Below, one piece after another: positions 32,577-44,466 of a stretch of 64,000 nucleotides of DNA. Both the position numbers and the translations under genes were made by a program. The DNA is taken from positions 1 through 64,000 of the forward strand of contig JBBHKE010000790.1 of the NCBI GenBank assembly GCA_037447655.1, in the 5' to 3' direction. The notes under the pieces were generated by a model. That model was not told the origin of the DNA. It saw only the letters and a list, made by a program, of their open reading frames with translations, and did no database searches. Origin of the DNA: Zygnema cylindricum (taxonomy: Eukaryota; Streptophyta; Zygnematophyceae; Zygnematales; Zygnemataceae). The stretch's first letter is position 1. Each line of letters starts with the position of its first letter.

Positions 32577-33676
32577 TTGTGGCGTTTCCTAGGATGTTAT
32601 CCTTTCCTCCTTCTCCTTTGCGAAATCTGCAGATTTTTCTTTTTCTCCCTCTTCATTCTCTTCATTTTCAAAGTCAAAGTCAGAAAACTGATCCGTTTCA
32701 AATCTGATTTTGACTTCCTTATTATATTTGAATGGATCAATGGACTTCTCTTTATTCATCACCACTATGTGTTTTACCAGAATTATATCTCTCTTTTTCA
32801 AGTCATACACTCGGTATCCTTTTGTGCTCTCATCATATCCTACAAGATATCCTGGTTTCCCTCTTCCCTCTAATTTCCATTTAGTCTTATCGGAATCCAA
32901 ACTATAAACTTGACTTCCGAACACTCTCAAACTAGACAAATCAGGCTTTCTTCCTGTCCACGTCTCATACGGAGTTTCCTCCTTATATGTTGAAGTTAGG
33001 ACTCTATTTTTGATGAAATTAGCATAGTTCGTAGACTCCGCCCAAAACTGCAACCCTATCCTCTTATCTGTTAACATACTTCTAGACATATCTCCTAAAG
33101 TTCTATTCACTCTTTTTGCTACTCCATTTTGTTCTGGATTATAGGGAACAGTTTTCTCATGATGAATTCCTTCCTCTTTAAGATATTCTTCAAATTCCCT
33201 TGAGGTGTATTCTTTCCCTTTATCACTTCTTATCTCTTTTATCGAGGTTTCGTGAAGTTTTTCACTCCATACTTTATACTCTTTGAAACATCTCAATACC
33301 ATTGACTTATGTCTGAGAAAGTATACCTTCGTGTATCTAAACCAAACATATATGATAGTTAACATCCACCTCTTCCCCAATGTGAAGCATATCTAGCAGG
33401 TCTCCAAACATCACTGTGAATTAGATCCAATACTTTCTCTCTCCTATATGTGGTTGCCGTTAGAAATGGAAGTCTATGAATCTTCCCTTGGGCACATCCA
33501 CTACAATCATCAAAGGTCTCATCATCCTCAAAAGTAATACCCTCCACTATTCCCTTTTTCTTCATTTTCTTTAGTCTATCTAGATGCAAATGCCCCAACC
33601 TTTTGTGCAAAAGCATCATCTCCCTTGCACACGAGTAGAGAACACTCTTTTCATTGAAAATCACAATTCTGAACAT
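32577..33676 (-). pseudogene. C2 integrase
   Basis: GAG-pre-integrase domain: LLHKRLGHLHLDRLKKMKK and CSGCAQGKIHRLPF (33640-33470). Core: IHSDVWRPARY, where the usual Gly after W is Arg, then a frameshift at about 33375. From 33380 a 263-codon open frame includes KEIRSDKGKEYTSREFEEYL (normal family text is RSDNGGEY) and NPEQNGVAKRVNRT with the catalytic Glu. WAESTNYANFIKNRV and WTGRKPDLSSLRVFGSQVY follow, then the Glu-rich C-terminus. Confidence 0.85.
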
Positions 33677-34060
33677 TCCCTGAATGCCCTTCTAAACTAT
33701 GAAATAAACCTCATTATCAAAGCTTGTTGTGAAGATTCCTTTCCTAGTTCTTGTTTCAAACTCCTTTTCATCTAGGACAGCTGTTGAGACCAAGTTCTTA
33801 CTAAGCTATGGAATGTAAAGAACGTCTGAGAGTGTTACAATTGAGGCCTTTCCATTAACTAGAACCTTCAAGTCAACAGTTCCAACAAGACTTGTGGTTT
33901 CTGCTCTACCATCTCCGTACTCTATCTCAACTGTTAGGATCTTTCTCACTTTAGTGAACCACCTTTTATCTTTGCACATATGCATTGAGGCCCCTGAGTA
34001 TGTGATCCACCCATCTTGAGGTGGATCCCTCTTACCTCCGAAAGCACACTTTTGTCTCCG
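33677..34060 (-). pseudogene. C2 protease region
   Basis: Retropepsin-like segment with the motif WITYSGASMHMC near 34010, where family members have IIDSGAS. The catalytic Asp is replaced by Tyr. Downstream VEIEYGDGRAET, DLKVLVNGKASIVTLSDVLYIP and a stop. Confidence 0.75.
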
Positions 34061-34189
34061 TGGAATGTCAACATGCTTTTTAGTGTTTTTTGGATTAAGA
34101 AGAAGCTCCTCAAGCTCCTGAAGCTCCTCTTCCTGTTCGGTTTCTTCGTTCTATTGCTCATCATGAACTTGAGATAGGAAGGCTTTTTT

Positions 34190-35242
34190 CTTTCCTCCAT
34201 TTGTTAAGTTCCTTTGCACATATTTTAGTCGAAGATCTGCAAGTTTGCCACAATGTGCCATATAGTGTCCCGGTTTCTTGCATAAGTGACATAATCCTCC
34301 TCAAGAAGTTCCTCTCCCCTGTCTATCAAATCTACCACCTCTTTGTCCTCTTCCTCCAAAGTTTTGATAAGGATCTTTCTCTCTCTCCTCATCTCGATTA
34401 CGCCAATCAGCTCTTGCAGGCAATGCTTGAACACTTGGACTCCCTCTCCTAAGCTCTATGGTGCTTTCTTTCACTAAAATCATTCCCACTGTGTCATCTC
34501 AATTCCAATTGCTATCTCCTATGTACTGCAATCGATTAATGATATTCTCATACTCTCTAGGTAGTTACATCATTAATGTGTTCACTCTTTGTCAATCATA
34601 CCATGAGTTACCTACATTCCCTAGTTCTCCAAATAATGCTTCTAAATCATTGCAATAATTAATTATGCTTCCTCCCTTATAAGTATAAGCTGCAATCTTG
34701 TTTTCTGCTAACTATTGCTGCTGTAATGATCCACTCTTATATTTGTTAACTAGTGATATCCAAATCTGAGATGAATATTTGACGTGCATAAGGGAAAGGG
34801 AAATGCCCTTTGCTACACTTTTAAGAATTAATAGCTTAGCAACCTTTTCTTTGAAGTTCCACTTTTCATACTGCGATCTTTCGATCTGAATCCTTCTCGC
34901 CGTTGCTAGTGGTGCTGCTGCCAGTATCGCCTTCGGCAATCATGTCACTTGAGTTGCAACTCCTCCCATTTTTCATTCCATGACAATCTCCTCTCCTTCC
35001 TCGTCTTCATCCTCAGTGATGGTGGCAGCTGTTCTACCTAGTGTAGAGGCGGAGGTGCCAAAAAAACGCGTTCCTCCAAACCCAGGTGGAGGTGGGCATC
35101 GAACTTGTCCGGACACTATGACCCATAGGTGTTTCTCAAACAGTTTTCCCTCCATCATCATTTCCCAATAAATAAATTCTGATCCATCAAATTTGGGCAC
35201 CCTAGAGGGTGGGCCCATAACCTGCAATTCTGTGGTCTCCAT
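34190..35242 (-). pseudogene. C2 gag
   Basis: The start codon at 35242 is inside the LTR: METTELQVMGPPSRVPKF, with QVMGPP spanning the primer-binding site. Then IYWEMMMEGKLFEKHLWVIVSG and an acidic stretch ending in a stop at 34970. Later segments: WNFKEKVAKLLILKSVAKG, SSQIWISLVNKYKSGSLQQQ then a stop, STIELRRGSPSVQALPARADW, and an Arg/Gly-rich basic region. The zinc knuckle CHLCKKPGHYMAHC (about 34290-34250) is intact. Four or more stops. Confidence 0.85.
35208..35222 (-). promoter_or_regulatory. Primer-binding site of C2
   Basis: GGTTATGGGCCCACC immediately after the LTR end GAATTGCA. Exact 15-base match to the complement of the plant initiator-Met tRNA anticodon arm. Confidence 0.85.
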
Positions 35243-36122
35243 TGACCTAGAGAATGAGCAGCCTATGTAAAGCCTCTAGGATAATATTTGCCCCTTCAAA
35301 TTTCCCGCTGAATAAGTGCCGCCATGGCACAAGAATGTTCTGACCACTCTAACCCTTGCGAGGAGAAGACTCCCCTGAGTCAAACGCAAAAAGAATCATT
35401 GAATTTGCTCCCCTGAGCAGTAAGTTACGGTTGGTCAAAGATGACCTTTATAGTTTGAAGCGCTCTTACAGATAGGTACTTAAATTTCACTAAGTCCTGG
35501 TTTGCCTACTTATGACTGCCTACTTCTAAACCCTAGTCCAATATAAACAATATATAGTACAAAAAGGTACATTAGGCGATGTACTTATTGTACAGCAATT
35601 GTACGACATGGCTTACAAAGTAACGCTTGTCAAAACGGGAGCCATGGTTCCTCCTCCCATCTTCTTCGATATCCAATAGTATGGTGCCACGTAGCGTCGC
35701 ATGACGCTATCCCCAAAGTCCGCCGAAAGTTTATTGCAGGTGGCGGTTGCAATTGTGGCCGTCCGATCATTTGTATTTATGCGGCTTTGATTCGCTTCCA
35801 TGCATGAATTGATTAATGCGTGCTTTCGTTAGTTTGCTGCAAATTAGCGCGTTTAACAAATAGATAAATATGCGTGAAACGTAATACTTATATCCTTTCG
35901 CTAATGTCTTACTGGATAAGGCTATGGTCTAAGTAGTATTTCGTAGACCACGGTTCAAATCCGGCTAGAGGCAGTATTTTGCTACAAATAGTAAAATACC
36001 TTTTATTTTATTCTCCCTCCTAAATGACGCGGCAGCCATGGCGTGCCTTTGGTTCTCTCTTTATCTCTCTTTACATTCTAACTACACTATAGAAGTGAAC
36101 TATTAATTACCTCTTTTCAACA
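35223..36122 (-). repeat. 5' LTR of C2 (900 bp)
   Basis: In minus orientation it starts TGTTGAAAAGAGG and ends GAATTGCA. Closely similar to 29886-30784 along its whole length. Antisense tRNA-like cassette at 35898-35975. Confidence 0.9.
35898..35975 (+). other. tRNA-like cassette in C2 5' LTR
   Basis: A-box CTTACTGGATAAGGC at 35908-35922 and perfect B-box GGTTCAAATCC at 35952-35962. The anticodon-arm position forms a clean 7-bp hairpin, TGGTCTA with TAGACCA. The T-stem core CGG/CCG also pairs. Confidence 0.65.
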
Positions 36123-37765
36123 AATTGAACGAACTGAATTGATCCCAATGTATCCCAAACCACTAAAGACCTCATCAAGTTTCTTGTTCCATTGTCTCAG
36201 CGCCTGTTTCAAACCATAAAGAGATTTGATCAGCCGGCATACCTTACTTTCTTCTCCTTATTCCACGAATCCTTCCGGCTGTCGCATGAAGATCTCCTCC
36301 TCTAGTTCTCCATGCAAGAAGGTAGCTTTGATGTTCATCTGGTGTACTTGCGTGTTTTCTACAGCTCCCAGACTGAGAAGTATCCGGACCGAGGGAAATC
36401 TGACGATCAGAGCAAAGGTTTCTTCGTAGTATATTCCCTCTTTAGAGTAAAACCCTTCGCCACTAACCGGGCCTTATACCTATCAATAGTATTTTCAGGA
36501 TTCAGTTTTAATTTGAATACCCACTTAGATCCAATTGGTTTGCGATCAGGTAGACAATCTACCAACTCCCATGTATCACCCGCCATGATTGAAGCCATCT
36601 CTTCATTGATGACCATCTTCCACCAGTTTCTCACTGGTCAATTCATTGCCACTCTATATGTTTGAGGCTCATCTGGGTGAGAAAGTTTAGTTACCTTGTT
36701 GTTGACTTGTTTCTCTTGAAGCCTTTTGCTGCTTTTTCTTCTGCCCTCAAAACTTGTGGCCGGAATAGATGCTTCCCGTGGATTCTTTTGAAACATCATG
36801 GCTTCTCTCCTGTCCCTCGAATCCGTATCCGTTTCCACCACGTCTACTGCTTCAGGTATAGGTGTCACCGGTGTTTCGAAGTCCAAGTCTTTCACGGTTT
36901 ATTTTGAGCTTGCAAGGATATCATCTTCTTGGAGACCCGGATGGTTAGGAAGGTGAAAGTCATCAGAATTGTCTGACGCTAATCTGATTTTGACCGACTT
37001 TGAGGATTTGAAAGGATCTACCGTCTTCCCTTCATCCATAGCTACCAGGTGCTTTACTAGAATTATATCTTCTCTTTTTAGATCATACATTTATACCCTT
37101 TTACATCCTCATCATATTCTAGTAAGTATCCTGGTTTCCCTTTAGGATCTAGTTTCTAGTTAGATCTATGTGTATCTAAATTGAAGACTTTACTACCAAA
37201 AACCTTTAAGTGAGATAGATTTGGTTTTCGGCCGGTCCATCTCTCATATGGAGTTTGGTCTCTCACCGCTAAAGTAAGTACTCTATTTCTCAAATAATTA
37301 GCACAATTCATTGCTTCGGCCCAAAATCTTTTTCCTATCTTTTTATCTGACAACATACTCCAGGCACTATCATTCAGTGTCCTATTGAATCTCTTGGCAA
37401 CACCATTCTGTTCCAGGTTTTACGGAACTGTTTTTTGATGTTGCACACCATCCTCTCTTAAGAACTCCTCAAACTGATTGAAGGTATATTCCCCTTCATT
37501 GTCACTTCTTACTCTCTTTATAAAGGTCTCGTGAAGCTTCTCGGCCCATACTTTATATTGTTCGAAATACTTCAGAGTTTCTGATTTGTTTTTCAGAAAG
37601 TATACCCGTGAGTACAGAGACGAATCATCGGTAATGGTTGGCATAAATCTTTTTCCTCCGGGAGATGGCACTCTTGCCAGTCCCCAAATGTCCGTGTGTA
37701 CCAAATCAAGAAATTTTTCTCCTTTATAAGTTGCTTCCTTTAGAAATGGTAATCTGTGTGATTTA
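36123..37765 (-). pseudogene. C5 element: integrase and RT (proximal half)
   Basis: Minus-strand host of C2. Begins at the left edge of LTR-D6 (37766) in the zinc-binding end of integrase. Seen: VHTDIWGLARVPSPGGKRF, SDNEGEYTFNQFEEFL, LEQNGVAKRFNRTLNDS (catalytic Glu context changed), FWAEAMNCANYLRNRV, WTGRKPNLSHLKVFGSKVF, LKREDIILVKHLVAMDEGK, then RT with PDRKPIGSKWVFKLKLNP and YKARLVAKGFT. Ends in SVRSI at 36123, continuing at 29885 with YVFEDE. Stops and frameshifts throughout. Very similar to D4 at 62.3-63.7 kb. Confidence 0.85.
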
Positions 37766-38834
37766 TGAAACTCTGAGACCTCGATTGGCCCTCAGAGTAG
37801 GCGGATCCGAAAAGAATCAAATCTAGGTAGTGCAAACTCCAACTTAACATAAACCCAAATGACTGACCCCATGACAGTCAAAAGCCCAATACAGCTTCAC
37901 CCCTATGAAATAACACTTTCTGTGTGCTCAGTTCTACCACAGAATACAAAGTTATAACATGAGATTTGGACACATTCACCCACTTTGACTTTCCCGTAGA
38001 AATACCGCCAACCTAGCAAACAAATACTCTCACTGACTACACCCCTGTGTAGTTTGGACTCCCTTGAGTCTGCAGCAAAAAGAATCACTGAAAATGGTTA
38101 ATAAAATTGATAGTTATGGCTGGCCAAAGTTTGCCATTTATACATGGTGCCCTATAAGAGAGGCAGCTACCTACCCAAAATTTTCTAAGTCCTATTCGCC
38201 CTCTAAAACTCTATCTACTGAAGTACGGCACCAATCAAATTACTGTGTCGTACAAAAAAGTACAGGTGTCGGTGTACTTTATGTACGACCATTGTACAAC
38301 ATGGCCAAAATGTCGACACGTGTCAAATCAGGATTTGTTCCCGTAATCTTCGAAGTCCCCGTAATCTAATATTTTTACGCCACGTGTCATCTGACGTGGT
38401 AATGACCGTAAAACGCCAAAAGTACCTCTTTTGTGATCGCGGCACCTATCGCGGCAGTCTTACAAAACCGGTTATAATCCTAGCAGTCGAAACAAGTGCG
38501 CGATATCTATTTCATAAAAACATTGAAACCAAACTTCGTACTCTCTAATACTGTATCCATGCACTGCGTTATTATTTCTTGTTAAATGAACTAGTCTACG
38601 TGTAACTAATTAAATAATTATCAAACCCCATATATCTTAATATTAGCTATAGACTAAACGGATAAAGCTACCAGCTCAGGGCAATTTGACAAACGGTAGG
38701 TAATAGGATCAATTCCTCCGTCCGTCAAGTACCTTTTGGTAAGTCTACCTAATTTATCCCTTATCTTCTCTAGAGAGCTTAGGCAGCCATGGCTGTAGCT
38801 CCCTATCCAGCCTTCAGTGACTACAACAAATGTG
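37766..38834 (-). repeat. LTR, family D (D6), start truncated by LTR-B4
   Basis: In minus orientation it ends GGTCTCAGAGTTTCA at 37766. It carries the five-GTAC cluster at about 38249-38300 and an antisense tRNA-like cassette at 38645-38730. The first ~150 bp of the LTR are missing because LTR-B4 begins at 38835. Confidence 0.8.
38645..38730 (+). other. tRNA-like cassette in LTR-D6
   Basis: A-box-like ACTAAACGGATAAAGC at 38653-38668 and B-box GGATCAATTCC at 38706-38716, one mismatch from consensus. The T-stem AGG/CCT pairs. Confidence 0.55.
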
Positions 38835-39627
38835 TGTTGTCTTTTTGGAAAGCTTTTATTCTCAGAGCAGTGCAGCTGCTTTACAGACAAAGCAGCGCAA
38901 CTGCTATACAGATAGAGCAGCGCAGCTGCTATATAATGGAGCAGCCCACCTACTATACAGTAGAGCAGCTGCTATAAAGCAGAGCAGCGCAGCAACAGAG
39001 CAACGCAACAGCAACACAACGCAGCAGCAAACAAGACAACGCAACCACGATTATATTTGATATGGTCCATATGGACAACGCAGCGTCTGATATTCTTAAT
39101 GTGATTCTGTATAGGATAGAGCAACTGCGATAGATACGACTCTAGTCAACTTAGTGGGAACTCAGTGGTAACTTAGTGGGTAACTCAATGGTAGCTTAGT
39201 GATAACTCAGTGGTAGCTTAGTGATAGCTCAATGGTAGCTTGACAGATTAGTGGAAGCTTGGTGGTTTGACATACCTCTTAAGTACACTGGTGTTGCCAA
39301 TTCAACACAAGTATAAGACATAGGACTCATAACATATTATGTATCCAGACTTCCAAGTAGTAAAACTGTAAACAGTTTCTGGGAAACTTATGAGTATTAT
39401 ATCTTGAATGTTGTCGCGTCAATTATGCTAAAACTTTGGGAGTTATCACTGATTATGCTACTCTATATTTTGATAGAGTTTTGTGAAGTTTGGATGCTTG
39501 TATAAGAATTGGTGAGCACTTAAGAACAGTTGTTTGGTAGGATTCTTGATAGCTTCTGAGAGTGTATCATGTCTACTTCTACTACTACTGCTGCTCCTCC
39601 ACATGCACCGATGGTTGTAGAACAACA
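38835..39627 (+). repeat. LTR, family B (B4), 793 bp
   Basis: Starts TGTTGTCTTTTTGGAAAGC and ends TAGAACAACA. Contains an expanded array of GCAGCTGCT and GCAGCGCAGC words at 38870-39090, repeated GTGGTAGCTTAGTG words at 39150-39240, and the gag start at 39570 (MSTSTTTAAPPHAPMVVEQQ). No target duplication is visible, and it abuts an inverted LTR-E. Confidence 0.8.
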
Positions 39628-40346
39628 AGTTATATACTCACAATGTGTATCTACTGATAACACTAATTTGGGTAAACGTTACTACGGTTATTATCTTGAC
39701 TTACGACAAGGCATCCTACCTCTACATCACTGTACCTTAAAACCCTAATTATTATTTTCTAAAAACCTGATTAGTGGAACACTATTATTTTATTACACTA
39801 AACTACAAACCAATGTAATTAAGATATTTACAGATATTGAACCGTACACAAAAATTTCCAACCGTACACAAAACGTTCCAAATGCTTAGTTAGCGGTAAT
39901 GGCTAAAGTCCAACCGAATGTGGTAGTGTAGTAGGAAGCACCCAAGTGCTGCGTCACTTGTGGTCCCACGCTAATCACGCTTGTGGTCCCTCGTGAATCA
40001 CGCTTGTGGTCCTAGGTGAATCGCGTCTGTTGGAACAAATTTGATTGACAATGGTATCGTCGAACTGTACCATATGTTTTTTGGAATACCCGGGTCAAAT
40101 TCCGTTCGTCCGATCATGTGAATCAAATTGTCAACTTTTTGACACGTATGGCTGACTCTCGGCGCCACTCCGAAAAACCTGCATACGTTTTTTCGCCGAC
40201 ACGTGTCCCTACAAAAGTACAGTACACTGCTGTACTTTTTGCTACTGTAACGCTAATTAAGGTAAATACTACAGTAGACTACGAGGAAAGTATCCTAAGT
40301 TATTTTTACCCCAATTTACTGAAATAAAGATTTATAAATTACAACA
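39628..40346 (-). repeat. LTR, family E, minus orientation, 3' end missing
   Basis: Reverse complement of about the first 770 bp of the LTR at 49879. The start TGTTGTAATTTATAAATC lies at 40346. It stops at 39628 where LTR-B4 ends. No polypurine tract is next to it. Confidence 0.75.
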
Positions 40347-40661
40347 TAATGAAGATACGTACATAAGATGACCATCCAGAACCTTTGTAAACTAAGTTCC
40401 ACACTCGTGAAGGTCGTGAGTGTGGATCCGGATCGCTTGGTAAAAGGTCTCGAATGTCCTCTACCACCCTAGTTTGTCAAAAGAGGGTCGTAGCTTGTGC
40501 TCAATAGAATGGTATAAAACTCTTATAAAGCTTCGTTGATAACTCCTCAAACTTGTGCGTTGAAAAGAAATTTCTGCGCAATCTTGAAACAAGTCACTGG
40601 AGGCTTTCTGGAAAGATCGAATAAACGAGACAAATTGATCCGTGAGGTCTCGATGAGCGTA
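40347..40661. other. Spacer between LTRs, nothing recognised
   Basis: About 315 bp with short open frames only. No similarity to other parts of the window was found. Confidence 0.3.
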
Positions 40662-40666
40662 GTCTT

Positions 40667-41658
40667 TGTAATTTTGTATTCTCCATTAGATCACAACGTC
40701 AAGGAAGCCTCTAGATAGCTTTTGGCTTACCCACTTCCAAATAGGATCAATGCTCCACAAGTAGACAAATAGGCACTTTGACTGCACCCCTGTGCAGTCT
40801 GGACTCCCCTGAGTCCTTAACAAAAAGAATCAGTGAAAACACCCAACCAGGCGATTAATTATCATGTGGCAAAGATGCCAATATTCATATAATCCTTGTT
40901 TCGGGCTACCTCTTCAATCCTCTAAGTTCTAAACCCCTCTCACAACCCTTATCTAATGATATACGAGCGAATCAAAAGATTGTACATTACTGAAAGGTAC
41001 TACGTCCGATGTACTTTCTGTACGGCATGTGTACGACATGGCCATGGAGTGGACGTTTGTCTTCATCAGACTTGTCCTCATACTCTCCGAGTTTTCCTCT
41101 TTCCACTGAAAACTTCCCACGTGTCGCCAAGTCATGTCACCTCCAAAACCGCCAAGGGGACCATTACGGGATCTCGATGATGATACGGACCGTCGGATCT
41201 AAATCGGCTCTAAATGTCCGCTGTTCAAAATAACAAATGTCCGGTACATTTTTTTCGTGCGTACTAAAACTCAACTAGTTTCTATGTACTCAATTTGTCA
41301 TTCCGTTAATTGAATTAAAGATCTAGCTAATATTTAAATAGATATCAAACCCTATGTATGCTAACGAACCACTACGACATATCGGTAAGAGCTGACGGCT
41401 ACGCCTCACTTTGCCGGTCGGAGGTTCGAGTCCTGCAGGACTCAACCTTTTTGTTGAGAGTGACTTAGGTCACTCTTTAGTCTTGCCTATGGAGCTGAGG
41501 CAGCCATGGCTCCACCACTTTCTCTCTCTTTCAGTGACTACAACAAGTATAGGGGCTAGAGAAAGAAGGTGGAGGCAGGCTGCTTATGCTTTTTCTTTTA
41601 GCTATTCTAATCAATAAAGACCTAGAAAATATCTCTCATAAATCTAGTGATTTCAACA
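40667..41658 (-). repeat. Solo LTR, family D (D5), 992 bp, perfect target duplication
   Basis: In minus orientation it starts TGTTGAAATCACTAG and ends AAAATTACA. Flanked by GTCTT on both sides (40662-40666 and 41659-41663). It retains the gag ATG (ATGGAGAATACAAAATT), a six-GTAC cluster at about 40981-41035 and the tRNA-like cassette. Confidence 0.92.
41368..41445 (+). other. tRNA-like cassette in solo LTR-D5
   Basis: A-box-like ACATATCGGTAAGAGC at 41377-41392 and perfect B-box GGTTCGAGTCC at 41423-41433. GACGGC and GCCGGTC can form an anticodon-arm-like stem. This is the cassette that most resembles a tRNA, but the acceptor ends do not pair. Confidence 0.6.
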
Positions 41659-41663
41659 GTCTT

Positions 41664-43724
41664 TTTCCTTGGAAGTCATTTTTTCCTGAGCTTTTGTGCC
41701 CGTTTCCACTTTTTAAGTTTTGTGATTTGAAATACAAAGTTCACTCGATTCCCCATTTCTTTCTTTTTATCATTTCCCATCCCCTCTCTTTGTCCCTGTC
41801 CCATCATCCCAGACATTCAACGGATACCTTTGACTTTCCCACTTTTAACTTTTAACTATCGGACCCTTATTTCCTCTCTCTCTTTAATCTTTTTTTGTTG
41901 TATTTTTGTATTTTTTCAACTAACAACATTGTTTGTACATATAGAATAAAGCTAAATAAGGAACACGTTTCGAAGATTAATTTGTTCTTAATGTGGAAGA
42001 CATATAGATTTTTCCATACTAACTCTCGCTTGTGTTATTCAAAATATTGGAAAAAACAAGGTATAATAAAAGAAAAACTCATGTGCACTTGCTCAACGTC
42101 TCAAGCGTGCAATGAAAGCTTTTAAAGCCTTGCTAACCACCAAAAGCCTACATATTTACGTAAAATGAGATTAACAGGGAAATATTAACGGATAGGGAAA
42201 AAAATGGCGAGTATGCTCATTTGTCCTAAAAAAATTTCGCTCTTGAGGCGCGTGCGTCGATCATTTTTCATTCGTTGTTCGGATGATACTTTAACCGAAA
42301 TCACCTCTCGCGGTGAACTTGGTTGAAGTATTTTGATTGGCTGGATCTTCTTGCCTAGTGGTCGAAAAGATGAAAACACCGAAATGCGTTCATATGACAA
42401 CAAACATGGAGTACATTCAAAGTATCGAATTGATGTTCACTATACTGTAGAAAAGTGATTTTTTCATACAACTAAAGTTTTTCTAGTTTGTGACTGAGTT
42501 TTGGAGGAAAACGAGAGAGAAAAGTGAATACTTTAATATATTAATACAGGGGGAAACCCCCTAAGTTAAAAGTGTAATTATTGAAGGGAATTGCATATCG
42601 CATAGGCAATATTTGCTCCTCGCAAGTAGTTGCGTCATTTTCAAAAATTGTACATTTTAAGTACACATTAATACAGGTTACTTACCTTTGAGTTTATGCT
42701 TGGCGGTGAATCCATCGAACAACTTTGACTTGCGAAATAATGTAACGACCAGTTAAAAAAATGACGTGCTTGCGAACGACGACTGTCATAAAAAAAACAT
42801 CAATTCACACGGCCGACCAAGCTTTACTGTAACAAAATTGCGACAACCAAATGTAAATAAAATTGTTGATCGCAGGTATTTTTTCACTTCACTTTTTTCA
42901 TCTGGTCAACTTTGGATGTGCTGATACGCTTGGTCACCATATGGAAATAGTTAGTGTTATTCGGTTGATGTCGGTGCACCTACGCTGTTGTCGATGCACT
43001 AGGTTAGTTATCTGAACAATCGAGTTCATGCTATTAATTACAAACGCTTTGTGTTGTACGCTTTGCAAACTTTTGTGCGGCTTTTGCTCGTGTCAATCAG
43101 GACTAAACGCACACGAAGTTGTGCGGCCTGAGCATGTGCCTTAGATTTGAGATTTCCCGTTAGCGACTTTGCCGTGCATGGTTAATGCGCACAAAAAAAA
43201 ATAAAAATGCACACATAAAGGCAAAATAAAGTACGCACTTAAGGAACAATATTCCTTCATGACGACGCGCATTTTTATCATTTAGTTTCATTGGTATTTC
43301 TACGAGGGTACGTTCTCTTATCTAATACAAAGTTTATTTTGTTTTGTGCAAGTTAATTTAATCATATAATGCCTTCTTTTAATTTATGTCTAAGTTCAAT
43401 GTAACCTTTCCCGAATACATTCCAGTTTGGCGGCTAAGGGTCAAGTTCCATCGATCATAAAGTGGGGTAGTTTACCGAAATCCATGCTTATCCGTACTAA
43501 ACAGTACCACTTATTTCTTTTTATACGTGAAACAACATTACAGAGAATCTTGTCAATACTATTTGAAGGTGTGGGAGGTAACACTAACAGTCAGACATCC
43601 ATTTACAAGGTGCTTGCTTCATTTTTCTCTGCGGCTGAGAATGTTGCAGTAGGAGGGGTTGACAGCAACAAAAAATGAATCAATTGTGACACACTGGACG
43701 ATTAAGCTACGTGTCACGATGGAC
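41664..43724. other. AT-rich intergenic stretch, nothing recognised
   Basis: Two kilobases without LTR features or retroelement motifs. Open frames are short (longest 83 codons at 43427-43678) and show no family motif. It may be unique sequence or decayed beyond recognition. Confidence 0.4.
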
Positions 43725-44001
43725 TCTTGAAATTTATGTATTTTCTAGGTCTTTATTGGAAAAAGGAGTAAGTCAGCAAAGGCAGCCTGCTTCTCGCTCA
43801 ACTCTCAGTCCCCATACTTGTTGCAGTCACTAAAGACTAGAGAGAGAGCTAGAGCAATTGCGGTGTTAAAAATCACTAGATTTATAGGGTATTTTCTATG
43901 TCTAGAATAAAAGGAAAAACAGGCAGCCTGCTCTCACCTTTCCTCTCTATCTTCCATACTTGTTGTAGTCACTGAGGGAAAGAAAGATAAAGAGATGGAT
44001 A
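43725..44001 (+). repeat. Two truncated LTR-D heads in tandem
   Basis: Bases from about 43725-43861 and from 43862-44001 both match the first ~140 bp of LTR-D: TATTTTCTAGGTCT, the purine run, GTTGTAGTCACTGA. The second begins with a clear TGTTAAAAATCACTAG. Both stop in the GA-rich run just before the CCATGGCT word found in complete copies. Confidence 0.65.
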
Positions 44002-44432
44002 TGAAACTCTGAGACCTCCATTGGCCCTCAGAGTAGGCAGATCCAAAAAAGCTAATCTAGATAGTGCCGACTCCTAACTTGATATAAACCCAAATGACTG
44101 GCCCCTTGACAGTCAAAAAAACCAATATAAATTCACCCCTGTGAAATAATACTTTCTGTGTGCTCAGTTCCACCACATAATGCAAAGTTAGAATATGAGA
44201 TTTGGACACATTCACCCACTTTGACTTTCCCTTAGAAATGCATGCACCCCGGCAGACAAAAACTTTGACCAACTACACCCTTGTGTAGCTTGAACTCCCA
44301 TGAGTCCGCAACAAAAAGAATCACTGAAAATGGTCAAGTAAATTGATAGATATGGCTGGCCAAAGTTTTCCATTTATACAAGGTGCTCTCTGGGAGAGGC
44401 AGCTACCTACCCAAAATTTTCTAAGTTCTAAT
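44002..44432 (-). repeat. LTR-D fragment (D7), 3' part only
   Basis: Matches 37766 to about 38200 in the same orientation, starting TGAAACTCTGAGACC. It stops at TTTCTAAGTTCTAATC before the GTAC cluster. E1 gag begins right after it. Confidence 0.75.
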
Positions 44433-44466
44433 CAAAATTTGGGGATACAAATACACGGGGTGAACT

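Larger units (their letters stand above)
29886..36122 (-). mobile_element. Ty1/copia retrotransposon C2, complete with both LTRs
   Basis: 6.2-kb minus-strand element inserted into the RT of C5. LTRs are 35223-36122 (5') and 29886-30784 (3'). Flanks are AATCG (29881-29885) and AATTG (36123-36127), a target duplication with one difference. It has a polypurine tract AAGGGGAG at 30785-30792 and an exact half-tRNA primer-binding site. All domains are present in copia order but broken. Confidence 0.9.

Noticed and set aside
29886-36122. Recently active, intact C2 element
   Set aside because: LTRs and flanks look good, but gag has several stops, the protease Asp is lost and integrase and RT have frameshifts.
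41368-41445. A real tRNA gene
   Set aside because: A and B boxes and the T-arm are present, but the acceptor stem ends do not pair and no clean anticodon stem-loop of standard size forms. The position is conserved inside LTRs, so I call it tRNA-like only.
43427-43678. Small host gene of 83 codons
   Set aside because: No family motif, no splice context and a composition like its surroundings. Not supportable.
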